A stretch of DNA of 64,000 nt from Marinisporobacter balticus (GCF_004345705.1 NZ_SLWV01000004.1:1-64000), one strand, 5' to 3'. Shown: positions 16,876 through 25,959, counted from the stretch's first letter. Translations and numbers: made by a program. The notes: generated by a model from the sequence alone, not told the origin.

Positions 16876-17739
16876 ATGGAGAGATTAATTTCACCAAGAG
16901 TAACAAAAGAAATTGTAAAAAAGCATGGATTTAGATTTACAAAGAGTTTAGGACAAAATTTCTTAGTAGATGAAAACATATTGTATAAAATTATTGATGG
17001 GGCAGAAGTAGACAAGGAAGATATGGTTATTGAAGTAGGTCCTGGGATTGGGACACTTACACAAGGAGTGGCAGAAAGAGCAGGAAAAGTGGTTGCTGTT
17101 GAAATTGACAAAACATTAATACCCATATTAGCAGAAACTTTAGGGGAGCAAGAGAATGTAGAGGTAATTAATGCAGATATACTAAAGATTGATATACATA
17201 AATTGATCAAGGAAAAATCGGAGGGAAGACCCGTAAAAGTGATTGCAAATCTTCCTTATTATGTAACAACCCCTATTATCATGAAATTTCTAGAAGAAAA
17301 GGTACCCATTCAAAATATCGTAGTCATGATTCAAAAAGAAGTTGCAGATCGAATGCAAGCGCAGCCAAATACAAAAGACTATGGCGCTTTATCTGTAGCA
17401 GTACAATATTATTGTGAACCTGAGATCGTGGCACGTGTGCCAAAAACTGTATTCATTCCACAACCGAAAATCGAATCAACCGTTATTCGATTGAAAGTTT
17501 TAAAAGAGCCAAGAGTGAAAGTAGCGGATGAAAAGATGTTATTTGCAGTGGTAAAGGCAGCTTTTGGAAAAAGAAGAAAAACGCTTTTGAATGCTCTTTC
17601 AAATAGTAGTTTAAATATAGATAAAGAAACCATTAAAAAAATGTTGGAAAGTAGCGGTATAGAAGAAAAAAGAAGAGGAGAGACCCTTACTATAGAAGAA
17701 TTTGCAAAACTTGCAGACACATTGTGTGCGCATATATAA
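16876..17739 (+). CDS. rsmA: 16S rRNA (A1518/A1519-N6)-dimethyltransferase
   Basis: The 287-residue KsgA enzyme dimethylates two adenines near the 3' end of 16S rRNA. It shows the N-terminal KSLGQNFLVDENI, the SAM motif EVGPGIGTLTQGV, the catalytic NLPYYVTTPI, and the C-terminal KRRKTLLNAL block. AGTAGGAG stands 7 bases before the ATG. Confidence 0.98.
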   Translation: MERLISPRVTKEIVKKHGFRFTKSLGQNFLVDENILYKIIDGAEVDKEDMVIEVGPGIGTLTQGVAERAGKVVAVEIDKTLIPILAETLGEQENVEVINADILKIDIHKLIKEKSEGRPVKVIANLPYYVTTPIIMKFLEEKVPIQNIVVMIQKEVADRMQAQPNTKDYGALSVAVQYYCEPEIVARVPKTVFIPQPKIESTVIRLKVLKEPRVKVADEKMLFAVVKAAFGKRRKTLLNALSNSSLNIDKETIKKMLESSGIEEKRRGETLTIEEFAKLADTLCAHI

Positions 17740-17741
17740 AT

Positions 17742-17793
17742 AAAAAACAACTGTATTTTGGATATATATACCAAAACACAGTTGTTTTTTATT
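17742..17793 (+). terminator. Terminator of rnmV-rsmA
   Basis: AAAAAACAACTGTATTTTGG / CCAAAACACAGTTGTTTTTT, nearly perfect, with T run. Confidence 0.93.
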
Positions 17794-18008
17794 TATAAGA
17801 AAATTATAGATTGTTTAGAATATGGATCATTCGTGATTGCATAGGTTTTAAGAAATTCGAGTAACGGAAAGTTTAAATAATCTTTTTAAAATTCTGTTGG
17901 AAAAATGAGTAGCGATAGCACTATCATGCGATTTTTTTTATAAAAAGTGAACTATTTTTAAAATTGTACATATATTAATAGTAAGTGATAAAAGGGGGGA
18001 GGTTAACT

Positions 18009-19391
18009 ATGAACGGGAAAAGATATAGAAGATATTTTATTATACTAGATCATGAAGATGAGGGGTTTCAGAATATAGGAGGAAAACAGCTAAAAGGATA
18101 TACAAAAATAGAAACAAAAAATGGAAAGGGTGTACTTAACCATTATATTCAAAATATAAAGTATTTTGATCAGGCAGAATATGTTTATAAAGGATATTTA
18201 ATAGGAACAAAAGAAGGAAAACAAATTTGTGCGGATAATGGTGCATTGGCTATTGATGAGAATGGCAAGGGAGAATTAAATTGGAAATTTGATGCTGAAA
18301 ATGTGGATGGACAAGGAAATTCTATAAGAGATTTTAATGTGATTGCTATTGTAGCAAAACCTGTTGGGGAAAGTGTGATAGGAAAAGATATGGCAGCTCC
18401 TTTAGTCGGATTTATTGATAAAGAAAGAGTTGCATGGAAACATGTATTGGCCAATCAGTACAAAGAAGAAAAACGAGAACACAAACAAGAAGAAAAAGTT
18501 CAGCAAACGATAGAAATAACAGCAGAATCCCATAAGGAAGAAACGGAAAAGATTCAGATGCGCAATGTAGAGAAAGAAGAAAAAGAGATTGAAGTAGCGT
18601 CTTTGGATGTGAAAGAAGAAATAGAAGAAATAGAACCGGTTAAAGAATCAATAAATATAGCAGAAAAAATTGCAGAAGAAGTAGTAGAGAAAGAAGAAAA
18701 AATAGAGGAAATGAAGAGGTCTGATCCACAACCTGTGAATATGAAAGAAGAAGTATTAGAAAAAAAAATGAAACAAGAAACATTACAAAAGAAGAGGAAG
18801 CATGAAGAAAAAGAACATTTTGTAAAAGGATATAGAAGTGAAGGGCAGAAAGATGGGTATGAGCTAGAGTATGGAGAGATGAAATTTTATGATTGTAAAA
18901 ATCCATATGGGTACTATGGGCAATATTTTAAAATGGTATGTGGATATGTTGAAAATACACTGAAATATTATAAGGAAGCAAAACCTTTTGAAAAAAATAT
19001 AGGGAATTGCAAGTGGTGGAAGATGGACTGTAACCAACAAACATTATATAGAAATTTCTTGCCTTTCTATGGATATGTAAACAATATGCATGGAAATATG
19101 CCTTATAAAAATCACGTGATGGGATGTCCGCATTTAATTTATAAGTATCAGCATTATATTTTTGGGATTATTCGTGACGAAAATGATGGACCTATGTATT
19201 ATTTGTATGGAATGCCTGGAAGATTTATGGCAAATGAACAACCGGATGAAGGCGTGACTGGATTTGTCTATTGGCATCCTATAGAAGACAAAAAAGCGGA
19301 AAAAGGAGACTATGGATATTGGATTTTACACATAGATGCTAAAACAGGCAATGTGGCTGTCCCTCTAAGACCAACAATCCCTCCACGCTAA
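18009..19391 (+). CDS. Two-domain protein with charged linker (DUF7922-like), unknown
   Basis: The 460-residue soluble protein has an N-terminal domain (1-155) starting RYRRYFIILDHEDEGF, resembling the DUF7922 group of clostridial proteins; a highly charged Glu/Lys coiled-coil linker (155-290); and a compact aromatic C-terminal domain (300-460) with Cys, Trp and Tyr (KNPYGYYGQYFKM, CKWWKMDCN, GFVYWHP). No signal or membrane segment is seen. GGGGGGAGG stands 6 bases before ATG 18009. Its place after ksgA and spore genes makes a spore-structure role possible, but this is inference. Confidence 0.7.
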   Translation: MNGKRYRRYFIILDHEDEGFQNIGGKQLKGYTKIETKNGKGVLNHYIQNIKYFDQAEYVYKGYLIGTKEGKQICADNGALAIDENGKGELNWKFDAENVDGQGNSIRDFNVIAIVAKPVGESVIGKDMAAPLVGFIDKERVAWKHVLANQYKEEKREHKQEEKVQQTIEITAESHKEETEKIQMRNVEKEEKEIEVASLDVKEEIEEIEPVKESINIAEKIAEEVVEKEEKIEEMKRSDPQPVNMKEEVLEKKMKQETLQKKRKHEEKEHFVKGYRSEGQKDGYELEYGEMKFYDCKNPYGYYGQYFKMVCGYVENTLKYYKEAKPFEKNIGNCKWWKMDCNQQTLYRNFLPFYGYVNNMHGNMPYKNHVMGCPHLIYKYQHYIFGIIRDENDGPMYYLYGMPGRFMANEQPDEGVTGFVYWHPIEDKKAEKGDYGYWILHIDAKTGNVAVPLRPTIPPR

Positions 19392-19408
19392 AATAAAATT
19401 TTAACAAC

Positions 19409-19447
19409 AAAAAGCCTTTCACCCTATATTAGGGTGAAAGGCTTTTT
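19409..19447. terminator. Bidirectional terminator
   Basis: AAAAAGCCTTTCACCCT / AGGGTGAAAGGCTTTTT, a 17-bp perfect stem between convergent genes. Confidence 0.94.
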
Positions 19448-19452
19448 GTTTC

Positions 19453-19884
19453 TTATTCTGTCTCATAAGTCCATTTTTCAATACCGCCATTTAACATGTA
19501 TATTTTACAAAAACCGTTACTGGCCAGCATATCAGCAGCTTTTGCACTTTTTTTATCACTGCTACCGTAGATCATGTATATTTCCTCGCGATCATAATAG
19601 TCTAATTTTTTCTTCAGTTCTTTGTAGGATATTTGTGTAGCACTTGGCAAATGACTCTGTAAATATTTTTCTGCATCTCTAATGTCAAAAACAATGGCAG
19701 TAGGATTTTTTTCTAGCAGTACCTTCGCTTGTTCAGCAGAGATCTGTTTATAAGCATACTTCATTGTTTCTGAGAAAGTTTCATCTGAGCCTGACATGAG
19801 TATAACGATTCCTATAATCATGATAACGAGTAGGGCTAAAGCAATGTACAGGCTACGTTTTTTCATAACAAAAATTCTTAGCAT
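19453..19884 (-). CDS. Membrane-anchored rhodanese-like protein lacking the catalytic cysteine
   Basis: The 143-residue protein has an N-terminal anchor (residues 12-30) and one rhodanese domain (AIVFDIRDAEKYLQSHLPSA, NGGIEKW). The active loop reads IYGSSDKKS where active members have C-x-x-G-x-R-S: residue 107 is Gly (GGT) rather than Cys, and Gly and Arg are also replaced. It cannot form the persulfide. GAGGTGA stands 7 bases before the ATG. It is divergent from the CoA-disulfide reductase operon and may share its control region. Confidence 0.85.
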   Translation of the reverse strand: MLRIFVMKKRSLYIALALLVIMIIGIVILMSGSDETFSETMKYAYKQISAEQAKVLLEKNPTAIVFDIRDAEKYLQSHLPSATQISYKELKKKLDYYDREEIYMIYGSSDKKSAKAADMLASNGFCKIYMLNGGIEKWTYETE

Positions 19885-19984
19885 ATTTATTCACCTCACT
19901 AATGGACATCGTACTAATAATATATTTGTACGGAGGTTGTATTATTACTGAAAAATTTATTTTTTAAGCTGTTCGTTTCGTTTG

Positions 19985-20045
19985 TTGACTTTTTGTCAAA
20001 CTTTTAGTATCCTATAAATAAGCATCCCCATTGCTGGGGGGGTGG
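19985..20045 (+). promoter_or_regulatory. Promoter and candidate CsoR-type operator of the sulfur operon
   Basis: TTGACT (19985), 17 bases, TATCCT (20008) is a plausible promoter. TTGAC-5-GTCAA is itself a palindrome. At 20023-20045 the C-run/G-run pseudo-palindrome CATCCCCATTGCTGGGGGG resembles operators of the CsoR/CstR family, overlapping the expected start of transcription. The CsoR-family gene at 22738 is the obvious candidate regulator. Confidence 0.5.
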
Positions 20046-20130
20046 GAAAATAAAAGACATACTTTGTGAAAATAGAGGGAAATCTATGAGCAAGAAAAGA
20101 TTTATAAAATTATATAGGGGTGAGAATCGT

Positions 20131-21780
20131 ATGGCAGAAAAAATAGTTGTTATTGGCGGTGTAGCTGCAGGAACAAAAACAGCAGCTAAGATTAAAAGAG
20201 AAAATTCAAAAGCAGAAGTTGTGATTATAACAAAGGATGCACATATTTCTTATGCAGGTTGTGGGCTGCCCTATTATATTGGAGGGGTAATAGAAGAAGA
20301 ACGTGAATTGGTTGTAAAAACACCTGAAGATTTTAAATTAGTTACAGGGATTGATGTATTTACAAAACACGAAGCGGTAAAAATTAATAAAGAAGAAAAA
20401 AATGTAGAAGTGAAAGATTTAACAACAGAAGAAATGAAAATATTTCCATATGACAAATTAATTCTTGCCACAGGGGCAACACCATTTGTACCGCCTATTG
20501 AAGGAAAAAATTTATCCGGTGTATTTTCAGTAAGAACTGTATCAGATGCCCTAAAAATTAGAGAAATGGTGGACAACGGAGCAGTAAAAAAAGCGGTTGT
20601 TGTTGGTGGGGGATTTATAGGACTTGAGGTTGCAGAAAACCTACATGAAAGAGGGATTGGGGTCGCGCTTGTAGAGCTGATAGATCATATTTTACCTCCT
20701 TTTGATGAAGAAGTTGCCCTTTATGCACAAAACTATATGTGCGAAGAAGGAATCAATATTTATACAAGAGAAAAGGTACTTTCATTAGTAGGGGATGAAA
20801 AAGTTAAAAAGGTAGTTACAGACAAAAGAGAAATTGAAGCAGATCTTGTGATCATGTCTGTAGGGGTTCGACCGAATATAAATATTGCAAAAGAAATAGG
20901 TGTAGAAATAGGTGTTACAGGTGCGATTGCGGTAAATGAACATATGGAAACAAATATTAAAGATATTTATGCAGTAGGAGATTGTGCAGAACATGTAAAT
21001 TTAGTTACAGGCAAGCCTGCTTGGTACCCAATGGGATCTACTGCAAATAAGATGGGTAGAGTTGCAGGGATAAACATAGGTAGTGAAGGAAAAGATACTT
21101 TAAAAGGTGTACTTGGGACAACGGTTGTAAAGCTTTTTAAATTGAATGCAGCAAAAACAGGATTATCAGAACGAGATGCGAAAAAAGCTGGGTTTGAAGT
21201 AGAGACTGCGCTTGTTCCAGCAAATGATAAAGCGCATTACTATCCAGGATATCGGGAAATTATTACAAAGCTTATTGTAGATAAGAACACCCACAGAGTG
21301 TTAGGGGCACAAGTAGTTGGAGAAGGGGTTGTAGACAAACCAATTGATATTATAGCTACAGCTATAACTTTTGACGCAAAGGTTGAAGATTTAGAAAAAC
21401 TTGATTTAGCGTATGCACCACCATTTTCTATGGCAATGAGTTCAACGATTGTAGCAGCCAGTGTACTCACAAATAAGTTAACAGGAAGAGTAAAGGGGAT
21501 TGGACCTATTGCACTTAAAAATAGATTGAGTGAGTTACAAATTGTTGATACACGTGATGAAGGATCTTTTATGATTGGAACCATTCCAGGAGCGATAAAC
21601 ATTCCTTCAGGAGAAATTTATATGCGTGCAGATGAATTAGACAAAGAGAAAGAAACTGTTTTAGTATGTAAATTAGGCAAAAATGCATATTTAGCCTATA
21701 TAAAATTAAAAGAATTAGGGTTTGAAGATATAAAAATTTTAGATGGGGGTATGAACGCTTATCCATTTGAAAGAGAATAA
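20131..21780 (+). CDS. cdr: CoA-disulfide reductase with C-terminal rhodanese domain
   Basis: The 549-residue flavoprotein has an FAD motif (VVIGGVAAGTKTA), the catalytic cysteine in ISYAGCGLPYYIGG, the NAD(P)H motif VVVGGGFIGLEVAE, the second FAD motif DIYAVGDCAEH, and from about residue 460 a rhodanese domain with intact cysteine (VCKLGKNAY). Such CoADR-Rhd enzymes reduce CoA-persulfide or polysulfide with NAD(P)H. ATG 20131 fits the domain start with AGGGGTGAG 7 bases before; ATG 20086 with GAGGG is an alternative adding 15 residues. It heads an operon with the TusA- and DsrE-like genes. Confidence 0.92.
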   Translation: MAEKIVVIGGVAAGTKTAAKIKRENSKAEVVIITKDAHISYAGCGLPYYIGGVIEEERELVVKTPEDFKLVTGIDVFTKHEAVKINKEEKNVEVKDLTTEEMKIFPYDKLILATGATPFVPPIEGKNLSGVFSVRTVSDALKIREMVDNGAVKKAVVVGGGFIGLEVAENLHERGIGVALVELIDHILPPFDEEVALYAQNYMCEEGINIYTREKVLSLVGDEKVKKVVTDKREIEADLVIMSVGVRPNINIAKEIGVEIGVTGAIAVNEHMETNIKDIYAVGDCAEHVNLVTGKPAWYPMGSTANKMGRVAGINIGSEGKDTLKGVLGTTVVKLFKLNAAKTGLSERDAKKAGFEVETALVPANDKAHYYPGYREIITKLIVDKNTHRVLGAQVVGEGVVDKPIDIIATAITFDAKVEDLEKLDLAYAPPFSMAMSSTIVAASVLTNKLTGRVKGIGPIALKNRLSELQIVDTRDEGSFMIGTIPGAINIPSGEIYMRADELDKEKETVLVCKLGKNAYLAYIKLKELGFEDIKILDGGMNAYPFERE

Positions 21781-21817
21781 TAGTAGAAAAGTATAAAAAA
21801 TTTAGGAGGAATTAAAA

Positions 21818-22042
21818 ATGGCAGAGATAAATTTAAATTGTAAAGGATTACAATGTCCAGGACCGATTATGCAAATATTTAAAGCTACAAAGGAAGCACA
21901 AGCTGGCGATGTGATTAATGTTAAGGTTACAGATAGAGGGTTTGCAAAGGATATACAAGCATGGTGTAAAAAAACAGGAAATGAACTTTTAGATCTAAAT
22001 GAAACAGATACAGAAATTACTGCGAAAATTCTTAAAAAATAA
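21818..22042 (+). CDS. TusA-like sulfur carrier protein
   Basis: The 74-residue protein has the SirA/TusA fold with the sulfur-carrying cysteine in CKGLQCPGPIMQ near residue 13. It passes persulfide sulfur between enzymes. It sits 37 bases after the CoA-disulfide reductase and 11 bases before the DsrE-like gene, with GGAGG before the ATG. Confidence 0.92.
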   Translation: MAEINLNCKGLQCPGPIMQIFKATKEAQAGDVINVKVTDRGFAKDIQAWCKKTGNELLDLNETDTEITAKILKK

Positions 22043-22053
22043 GGAGGGGAAAT

Positions 22054-22527
22054 ATGGCTGATAAAAAAACAATGATTGTTTTTAGTGGAGATATGGATAA
22101 GGTCATGGCAAGCTTTATTATTGCCAATGGTGCAGCAGCTATGGGAAGTGAGGTTACTATGTTTTTTACTTTCTGGGGATTAAATGCACTGAGAAAGGCA
22201 AAAAAAATTAAGATAAAGAAAGATTTTATGGAAAGTATGTTTGGATGGATGATGCCAAGGGGTTCTGAAAAATTAGGACTTTCAAAAATGAATTTTTGTG
22301 GCATGGGTGCTTCTATGATGAAGAGCATTATGAAAAAGAAAAATGTAAATAGCTTACCAGAATTAATCGAAAGTGCACAGCTGATGGGTGTAAAGATGAT
22401 TGCTTGCACCATGTCTATGGATGTAATGGGGATTCGAGAAGAAGAACTTATTGATGGGATAGAGTTTGCTGGGGTAGCTACTTACCTTGGAGAATCTGAT
22501 GAAGCCAATGTAAATCTATTTATTTAA
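22054..22527 (+). CDS. DsrE/DsrF-like sulfur relay protein (DsrE2 type)
   Basis: The 157-residue protein starts KKTMIVFSGDMDKVMASFIIANGAAAMGS, has the membrane-like FFTFWGLNALRK stretch and ends with the conserved ACTMSMDVMGI, which holds the active cysteine. DsrE2-type proteins exchange persulfide sulfur with TusA and rhodaneses. AAGGAGGGG precedes the ATG, and it closes the sulfur operon. Confidence 0.88.
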   Translation: MADKKTMIVFSGDMDKVMASFIIANGAAAMGSEVTMFFTFWGLNALRKAKKIKIKKDFMESMFGWMMPRGSEKLGLSKMNFCGMGASMMKSIMKKKNVNSLPELIESAQLMGVKMIACTMSMDVMGIREEELIDGIEFAGVATYLGESDEANVNLFI

Positions 22528-22600
22528 TATTAACGGATAATCAAAAATAAGTTTACTAATTTTGTCCGTTACTTCAATTGTTTTTTTCTTATAGATAAAT

Positions 22601-22634
22601 AAAAGTGGTTGTTAAAAATACAACCACTTTTATT
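22601..22634 (+). terminator. Terminator of the sulfur operon
   Basis: AAAAGTGGTTGT / ACAACCACTTTT, 12 bp, then TATTAT. Confidence 0.8.
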
Positions 22635-22737
22635 ATAAGGAACGTTAAATTCCTGTATCAATAATAGTCACTAGGATATGTAATATGGTACAATATATTA
22701 AGTACAAAGACAATATTTTCATAGAAGGAGAGATACG

Positions 22738-23007
22738 ATGTCTAGAGAAGCTGCAAAAAAAGATCTCATTAATAGATTAAGAACTATAAAGGGGCATATA
22801 GCAGGAATAGAAAAAATGATTGAAGAGGATACGAAAACTTGTGATGATATATTACTTCAGATTGCTGCAATACGAGCTTCTGTTCATAAAGTTGGTTTAA
22901 TTATATTAGAAGAACACACAAAGGATTGTTTACTTGGGGAGAATGAAACCTTAACAAAAGATGAAGTGGATAAAGTATTAAAGACAATTGTAAAGTTTAT
23001 AAAATAG
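22738..23007 (+). CDS. CsoR-family transcriptional regulator
   Basis: The 89-residue all-helical DUF156 repressor has Cys35, His60 and Cys64 (TCDDILLQIAAI, EEHTKDC). Cys-His-Cys is the Cu(I) pattern of CsoR, while the persulfide sensor CstR lacks this His. The sulfur-handling neighbours argue for persulfide sensing, the His for copper; both remain open. AGAAGGAGAG precedes the ATG. A candidate operator lies before the CoA-disulfide reductase gene. Confidence 0.88.
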   Translation: MSREAAKKDLINRLRTIKGHIAGIEKMIEEDTKTCDDILLQIAAIRASVHKVGLIILEEHTKDCLLGENETLTKDEVDKVLKTIVKFIK

Positions 23008-23036
23008 TACCGAAAAGCCTTACGGTACTATTTTTA
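23001..23036. terminator. Bidirectional terminator between csoR-like and DUF3189 genes
   Basis: TAGTACCG / CGGTACTA with T and A tracts on both sides. Confidence 0.8.
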
Positions 23037-23487
23037 ATTGTGTCTTTTTCACAATGTCACAAATTTTAGGATATGCTTTTATCGTTCCGTAAGTAACAAT
23101 AGGTCTACCAAAAGAAATAAGACCTAACAGTCTAGAACTTCCCCCGCCAATGCGCATAAGATTATTGACTGCTTTAGAAGTATCTACGAACAAAACTTCT
23201 TTTTTATCCCGATCTGCCATATCAAATACTGTTTTGATGGCATTTACAACTAAGTGAGAAGCAGATTGTCTTCCCAATGTATAAACAGAATTTTTATAGA
23301 GATCATTTCCATGATAGATTAATCGACCTATATCTTTTTTTTCTAACCGATCAAATAAGGGAATATCTAAAATTTCAGATTTTTTAGGAACACGATCTAT
23401 TGGCAGATAATTTAGATGGATTGCAGCAGCAATGACAACAGAATGGGTTCCGCTAACATCATGATAAAAGATATACAGACAAATCAC
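23020..23487 (-). CDS. DUF3189-family protein
   Basis: The 155-residue soluble protein begins LYIFYHDVSGTHSVVIAAAIHL and contains LGRQSASHLVVNAI, as in DUF3189 of Clostridia. Function unknown. The frame starts at GTG 23487 with AAGGA 5 bases upstream; no ATG is available near the N-terminus. It overlaps the shared terminator at its end. Confidence 0.75.
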   Translation of the reverse strand: MICLYIFYHDVSGTHSVVIAAAIHLNYLPIDRVPKKSEILDIPLFDRLEKKDIGRLIYHGNDLYKNSVYTLGRQSASHLVVNAIKTVFDMADRDKKEVLFVDTSKAVNNLMRIGGGSSRLLGLISFGRPIVTYGTIKAYPKICDIVKKTQLKIVP

Positions 23488-23689
23488 CTTTTCCTTTTAG
23501 GTCTATAGTTTGATGTGTACACAATTATAGTATTTGATAGTATAGAGAAATATATACTTTTTTATAAAAATTTTAACATATCATATAGTACAGCTTATTT
23601 TCAAAAAGGTTATTTTTAATTTTTTGATTCGTGTTTTGTTCTGATTGTCCAAAGAATTTCATAGGATATTATGATAGGAGGTGTGGACA

Positions 23690-24757
23690 ATGAGAAAAAA
23701 GTTTTTGTTAACAATTATCTTTATAATATTACTAGGGAATGTGGTTATAGCTGAGGGATTTGAAAGTAATTTTGTAAAAGCAGAAGTAATAGATGTAGAA
23801 AATCAAAGCTATAATGAATCGAAAAACCAGATTGTAAGGGTAAAAGTATTAGAAGGAGATTATGTAAATCAAGAAATAGATATTGAATATTTTACTATAG
23901 ATTATTCGGAATATAATTTTGAATTACATAGAGGCAGCAAAGTAAGGATAAGAATTTCTAAGAATGAGCATAACAAAATTGAAGCAAATATTATGAATAT
24001 ATGTAGAGAGGATCATTTAAAGTTATTAGGAATCATTTTTTTGATAGCTGTGATTATATTTGGGAGAATGAAAGGATTGCTTTCTGTTATGTCCCTAGGG
24101 ATTTCAGGAATTATTATTATAAAAATTATGATGCCAATGATTTTAAAAGGATGTAATCCTGTTATTGTTGCAATCATATGTAGCATACTGATTATTTTAA
24201 TAAGCTTTATTCTGATTGCGGGGTTCACACGAAAAAGTTTTATTGCAATACTTGGAACTGTGGGAGGGACTATTATAGCTGGCATATTAGCACAAACTTT
24301 TACGAACCTTTGTGCAATTACAGGTTTGGCAAGTGAAGAGGTTACCTTTTTAATTAGGGAAGTAGGAATGGAAATAGACTTTAAGGGTCTTTTCTTAAGT
24401 GGTGTAATTATAGGATCTATTGGTGTTGTCATGGATGTAGCTATGACTATCACATCGGTTATCTTTGAATTAAAAAGTCAATCGCCACGTATAGGATTTA
24501 TAAAATTGATGCATTCAGGATTAGAAGTAGGAAAAGATGTGATGGCAACCATGGTGAATACCCTTGTTCTTGCTTATGTTGGAGGAAGCATGCCATTGTT
24601 TTTGATGTTTTATAATTTTAATATGTCTCTTAGTCAGGCTGTAAGCAAAGAAATTATTGCAACTGAGATTATAAGATCATTGTGCGGGAGTATTGGATTG
24701 ATACTGACGATCCCACTAACCTCGTTTATTGCAAGTATAATGGTAGAGGATAAATAA
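23690..24757 (+). CDS. YibE/F-family membrane protein
   Basis: The 355-residue protein has a signal-like first helix, an extracytoplasmic domain (residues 25-110), and about seven membrane helices with FGRMKGLLSVMSLGISG and the long ATMVNTLVLAYVGGSMP signature of YibE/F. The family's substrate is not established. ATG 23690 follows TAGGAGGTG; GTG 23681 is inside that site. A paralogue lies at 50658. Confidence 0.88.
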   Translation: MRKKFLLTIIFIILLGNVVIAEGFESNFVKAEVIDVENQSYNESKNQIVRVKVLEGDYVNQEIDIEYFTIDYSEYNFELHRGSKVRIRISKNEHNKIEANIMNICREDHLKLLGIIFLIAVIIFGRMKGLLSVMSLGISGIIIIKIMMPMILKGCNPVIVAIICSILIILISFILIAGFTRKSFIAILGTVGGTIIAGILAQTFTNLCAITGLASEEVTFLIREVGMEIDFKGLFLSGVIIGSIGVVMDVAMTITSVIFELKSQSPRIGFIKLMHSGLEVGKDVMATMVNTLVLAYVGGSMPLFLMFYNFNMSLSQAVSKEIIATEIIRSLCGSIGLILTIPLTSFIASIMVEDK

Positions 24758-24759
24758 GG

Positions 24760-24791
24760 AAAACTCCCTTTGTGTAAAAAGGGAGTTTTTA
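24760..24791. terminator. Terminator between YibE/F and flavodoxin genes
   Basis: AAAACTCCCTTT / AAAAGGGAGTTTTT, serves the plus gene and possibly the convergent flavodoxin. Confidence 0.85.
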
Positions 24792-24805
24792 TCATATGTA
24801 TCATT

Positions 24806-25222
24806 TTATTTTGCTAAATCTTTTCCTAAATCTCTGCATGCTTCTAATCCTTCATCCTCAGGTGTTAAGTGTACAGTTAATCCTTCATTTATAACGTTAG
24901 CACCACAATCTTCCATTCTCTCTACCCAATCTTTCATCCATTGACCATCACCCCAGTCATAAGAACCAAATAAACCAACAGGTTTTCCTGAAATCACACC
25001 TGAAATAGATTCTATGAAAGGTTCCATTGAACCTTCTTCTAAGACTTCTGCTCCCATAGAAGGACAACCTAATGCAATAGCTTGAGCATTTATGATATCT
25101 TCTTTTTTTGCACTGTCAACATCTATTAATTTTGCATCACTTCCGGCACCTTCTGCTACAGCCTCTGCCATCATTTTTGTATTTCCAGTACCACTCCAAT
25201 AAATTACTGTCACTTTTTTCAT
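24806..25222 (-). CDS. Flavodoxin
   Basis: The 138-residue FMN protein shows the phosphate loop IYWSGTGNTKMMAEAV at the N-terminus and the isoalloxazine-binding loops GCPSMGAE and GSYDWGDGQW. It is a low-potential electron carrier that can replace ferredoxin when iron is short; its position beside Fur-controlled iron genes fits, although I find no clear Fur box in its own leader. AAGAGGG precedes the ATG. Confidence 0.96.
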   Translation of the reverse strand: MKKVTVIYWSGTGNTKMMAEAVAEGAGSDAKLIDVDSAKKEDIINAQAIALGCPSMGAEVLEEGSMEPFIESISGVISGKPVGLFGSYDWGDGQWMKDWVERMEDCGANVINEGLTVHLTPEDEGLEACRDLGKDLAK

Positions 25223-25347
25223 ATTAACCCTCTTTTCTATTATTTTTATTTATTTTTATGATTATGAGAAATTATAAAAAGTTAAAATCAAAAGATCATA
25301 TTATAATTTCCATAATTTTTTAGCAATAAAATTTATGAAAGATATCT

Positions 25348-25938
25348 TTATGCATAAGTTAATACATTATCTATACTAAAGTAAGTTAATAAATGTTTAA
25401 TCTTGTTTTTGGCATTTATAAATTCATTGTATTTTTTATCAGATAATGTAGCATCACCATATACTCTCCAACCATTAATCTTAGTAAGTTTCAAAGAAGG
25501 ATGACCCATAAAGCCAAGCACATCCTTTAGAGGATATCCTAAGAAAATACCTATTTCATCAGGAATCGTACCGTGCATCATTTTATGAATCATATGGTCG
25601 ATGTAATGATCTAAGCTGTAATTTTTAGGATAACCCATGCTACTTAAAAACTTTGCATTTTGATAATCACTTAATACAGTATCAAGTGATACAGTGTTAT
25701 AAAAAAATACTTTTGTACTTCTATGATTGAAATGAAATATTTTATATGAAATTTTTTTACAATTCTTAAAGGAATCTTGTATTTTATTCATTTTTTCATA
25801 CAGTGCTTTGTCGTGATTTTGAAAGCTTAAAATTTCAGCAGGCTTTGCCCCGAGAAGAACAGGGCCTAAAAGCTGAACGAGCCATTTAATAAAATCATCA
25901 GTGCTTTGTTTGAAACAGATGTGTTTATTTTCGTTCAT
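25348..25938 (-). CDS. DUF3793-family protein under Fur control
   Basis: The 196-residue soluble protein has EIGIFLGYPLKDVLGFM and a C-terminal KYNEFINAKNKIK, as in DUF3793 of anaerobes. Function unknown; members are often next to iron genes. ATG 25938 has GAGGAGTGG upstream; the longer frame start at 25956 lies before that site. The promoter carries a perfect Fur box, so it should rise in iron shortage. Confidence 0.85.
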   Translation of the reverse strand: MNENKHICFKQSTDDFIKWLVQLLGPVLLGAKPAEILSFQNHDKALYEKMNKIQDSFKNCKKISYKIFHFNHRSTKVFFYNTVSLDTVLSDYQNAKFLSSMGYPKNYSLDHYIDHMIHKMMHGTIPDEIGIFLGYPLKDVLGFMGHPSLKLTKINGWRVYGDATLSDKKYNEFINAKNKIKHLLTYFSIDNVLTYA

Positions 25939-25959
25939 AATAATTCCACTCCTCAATCA

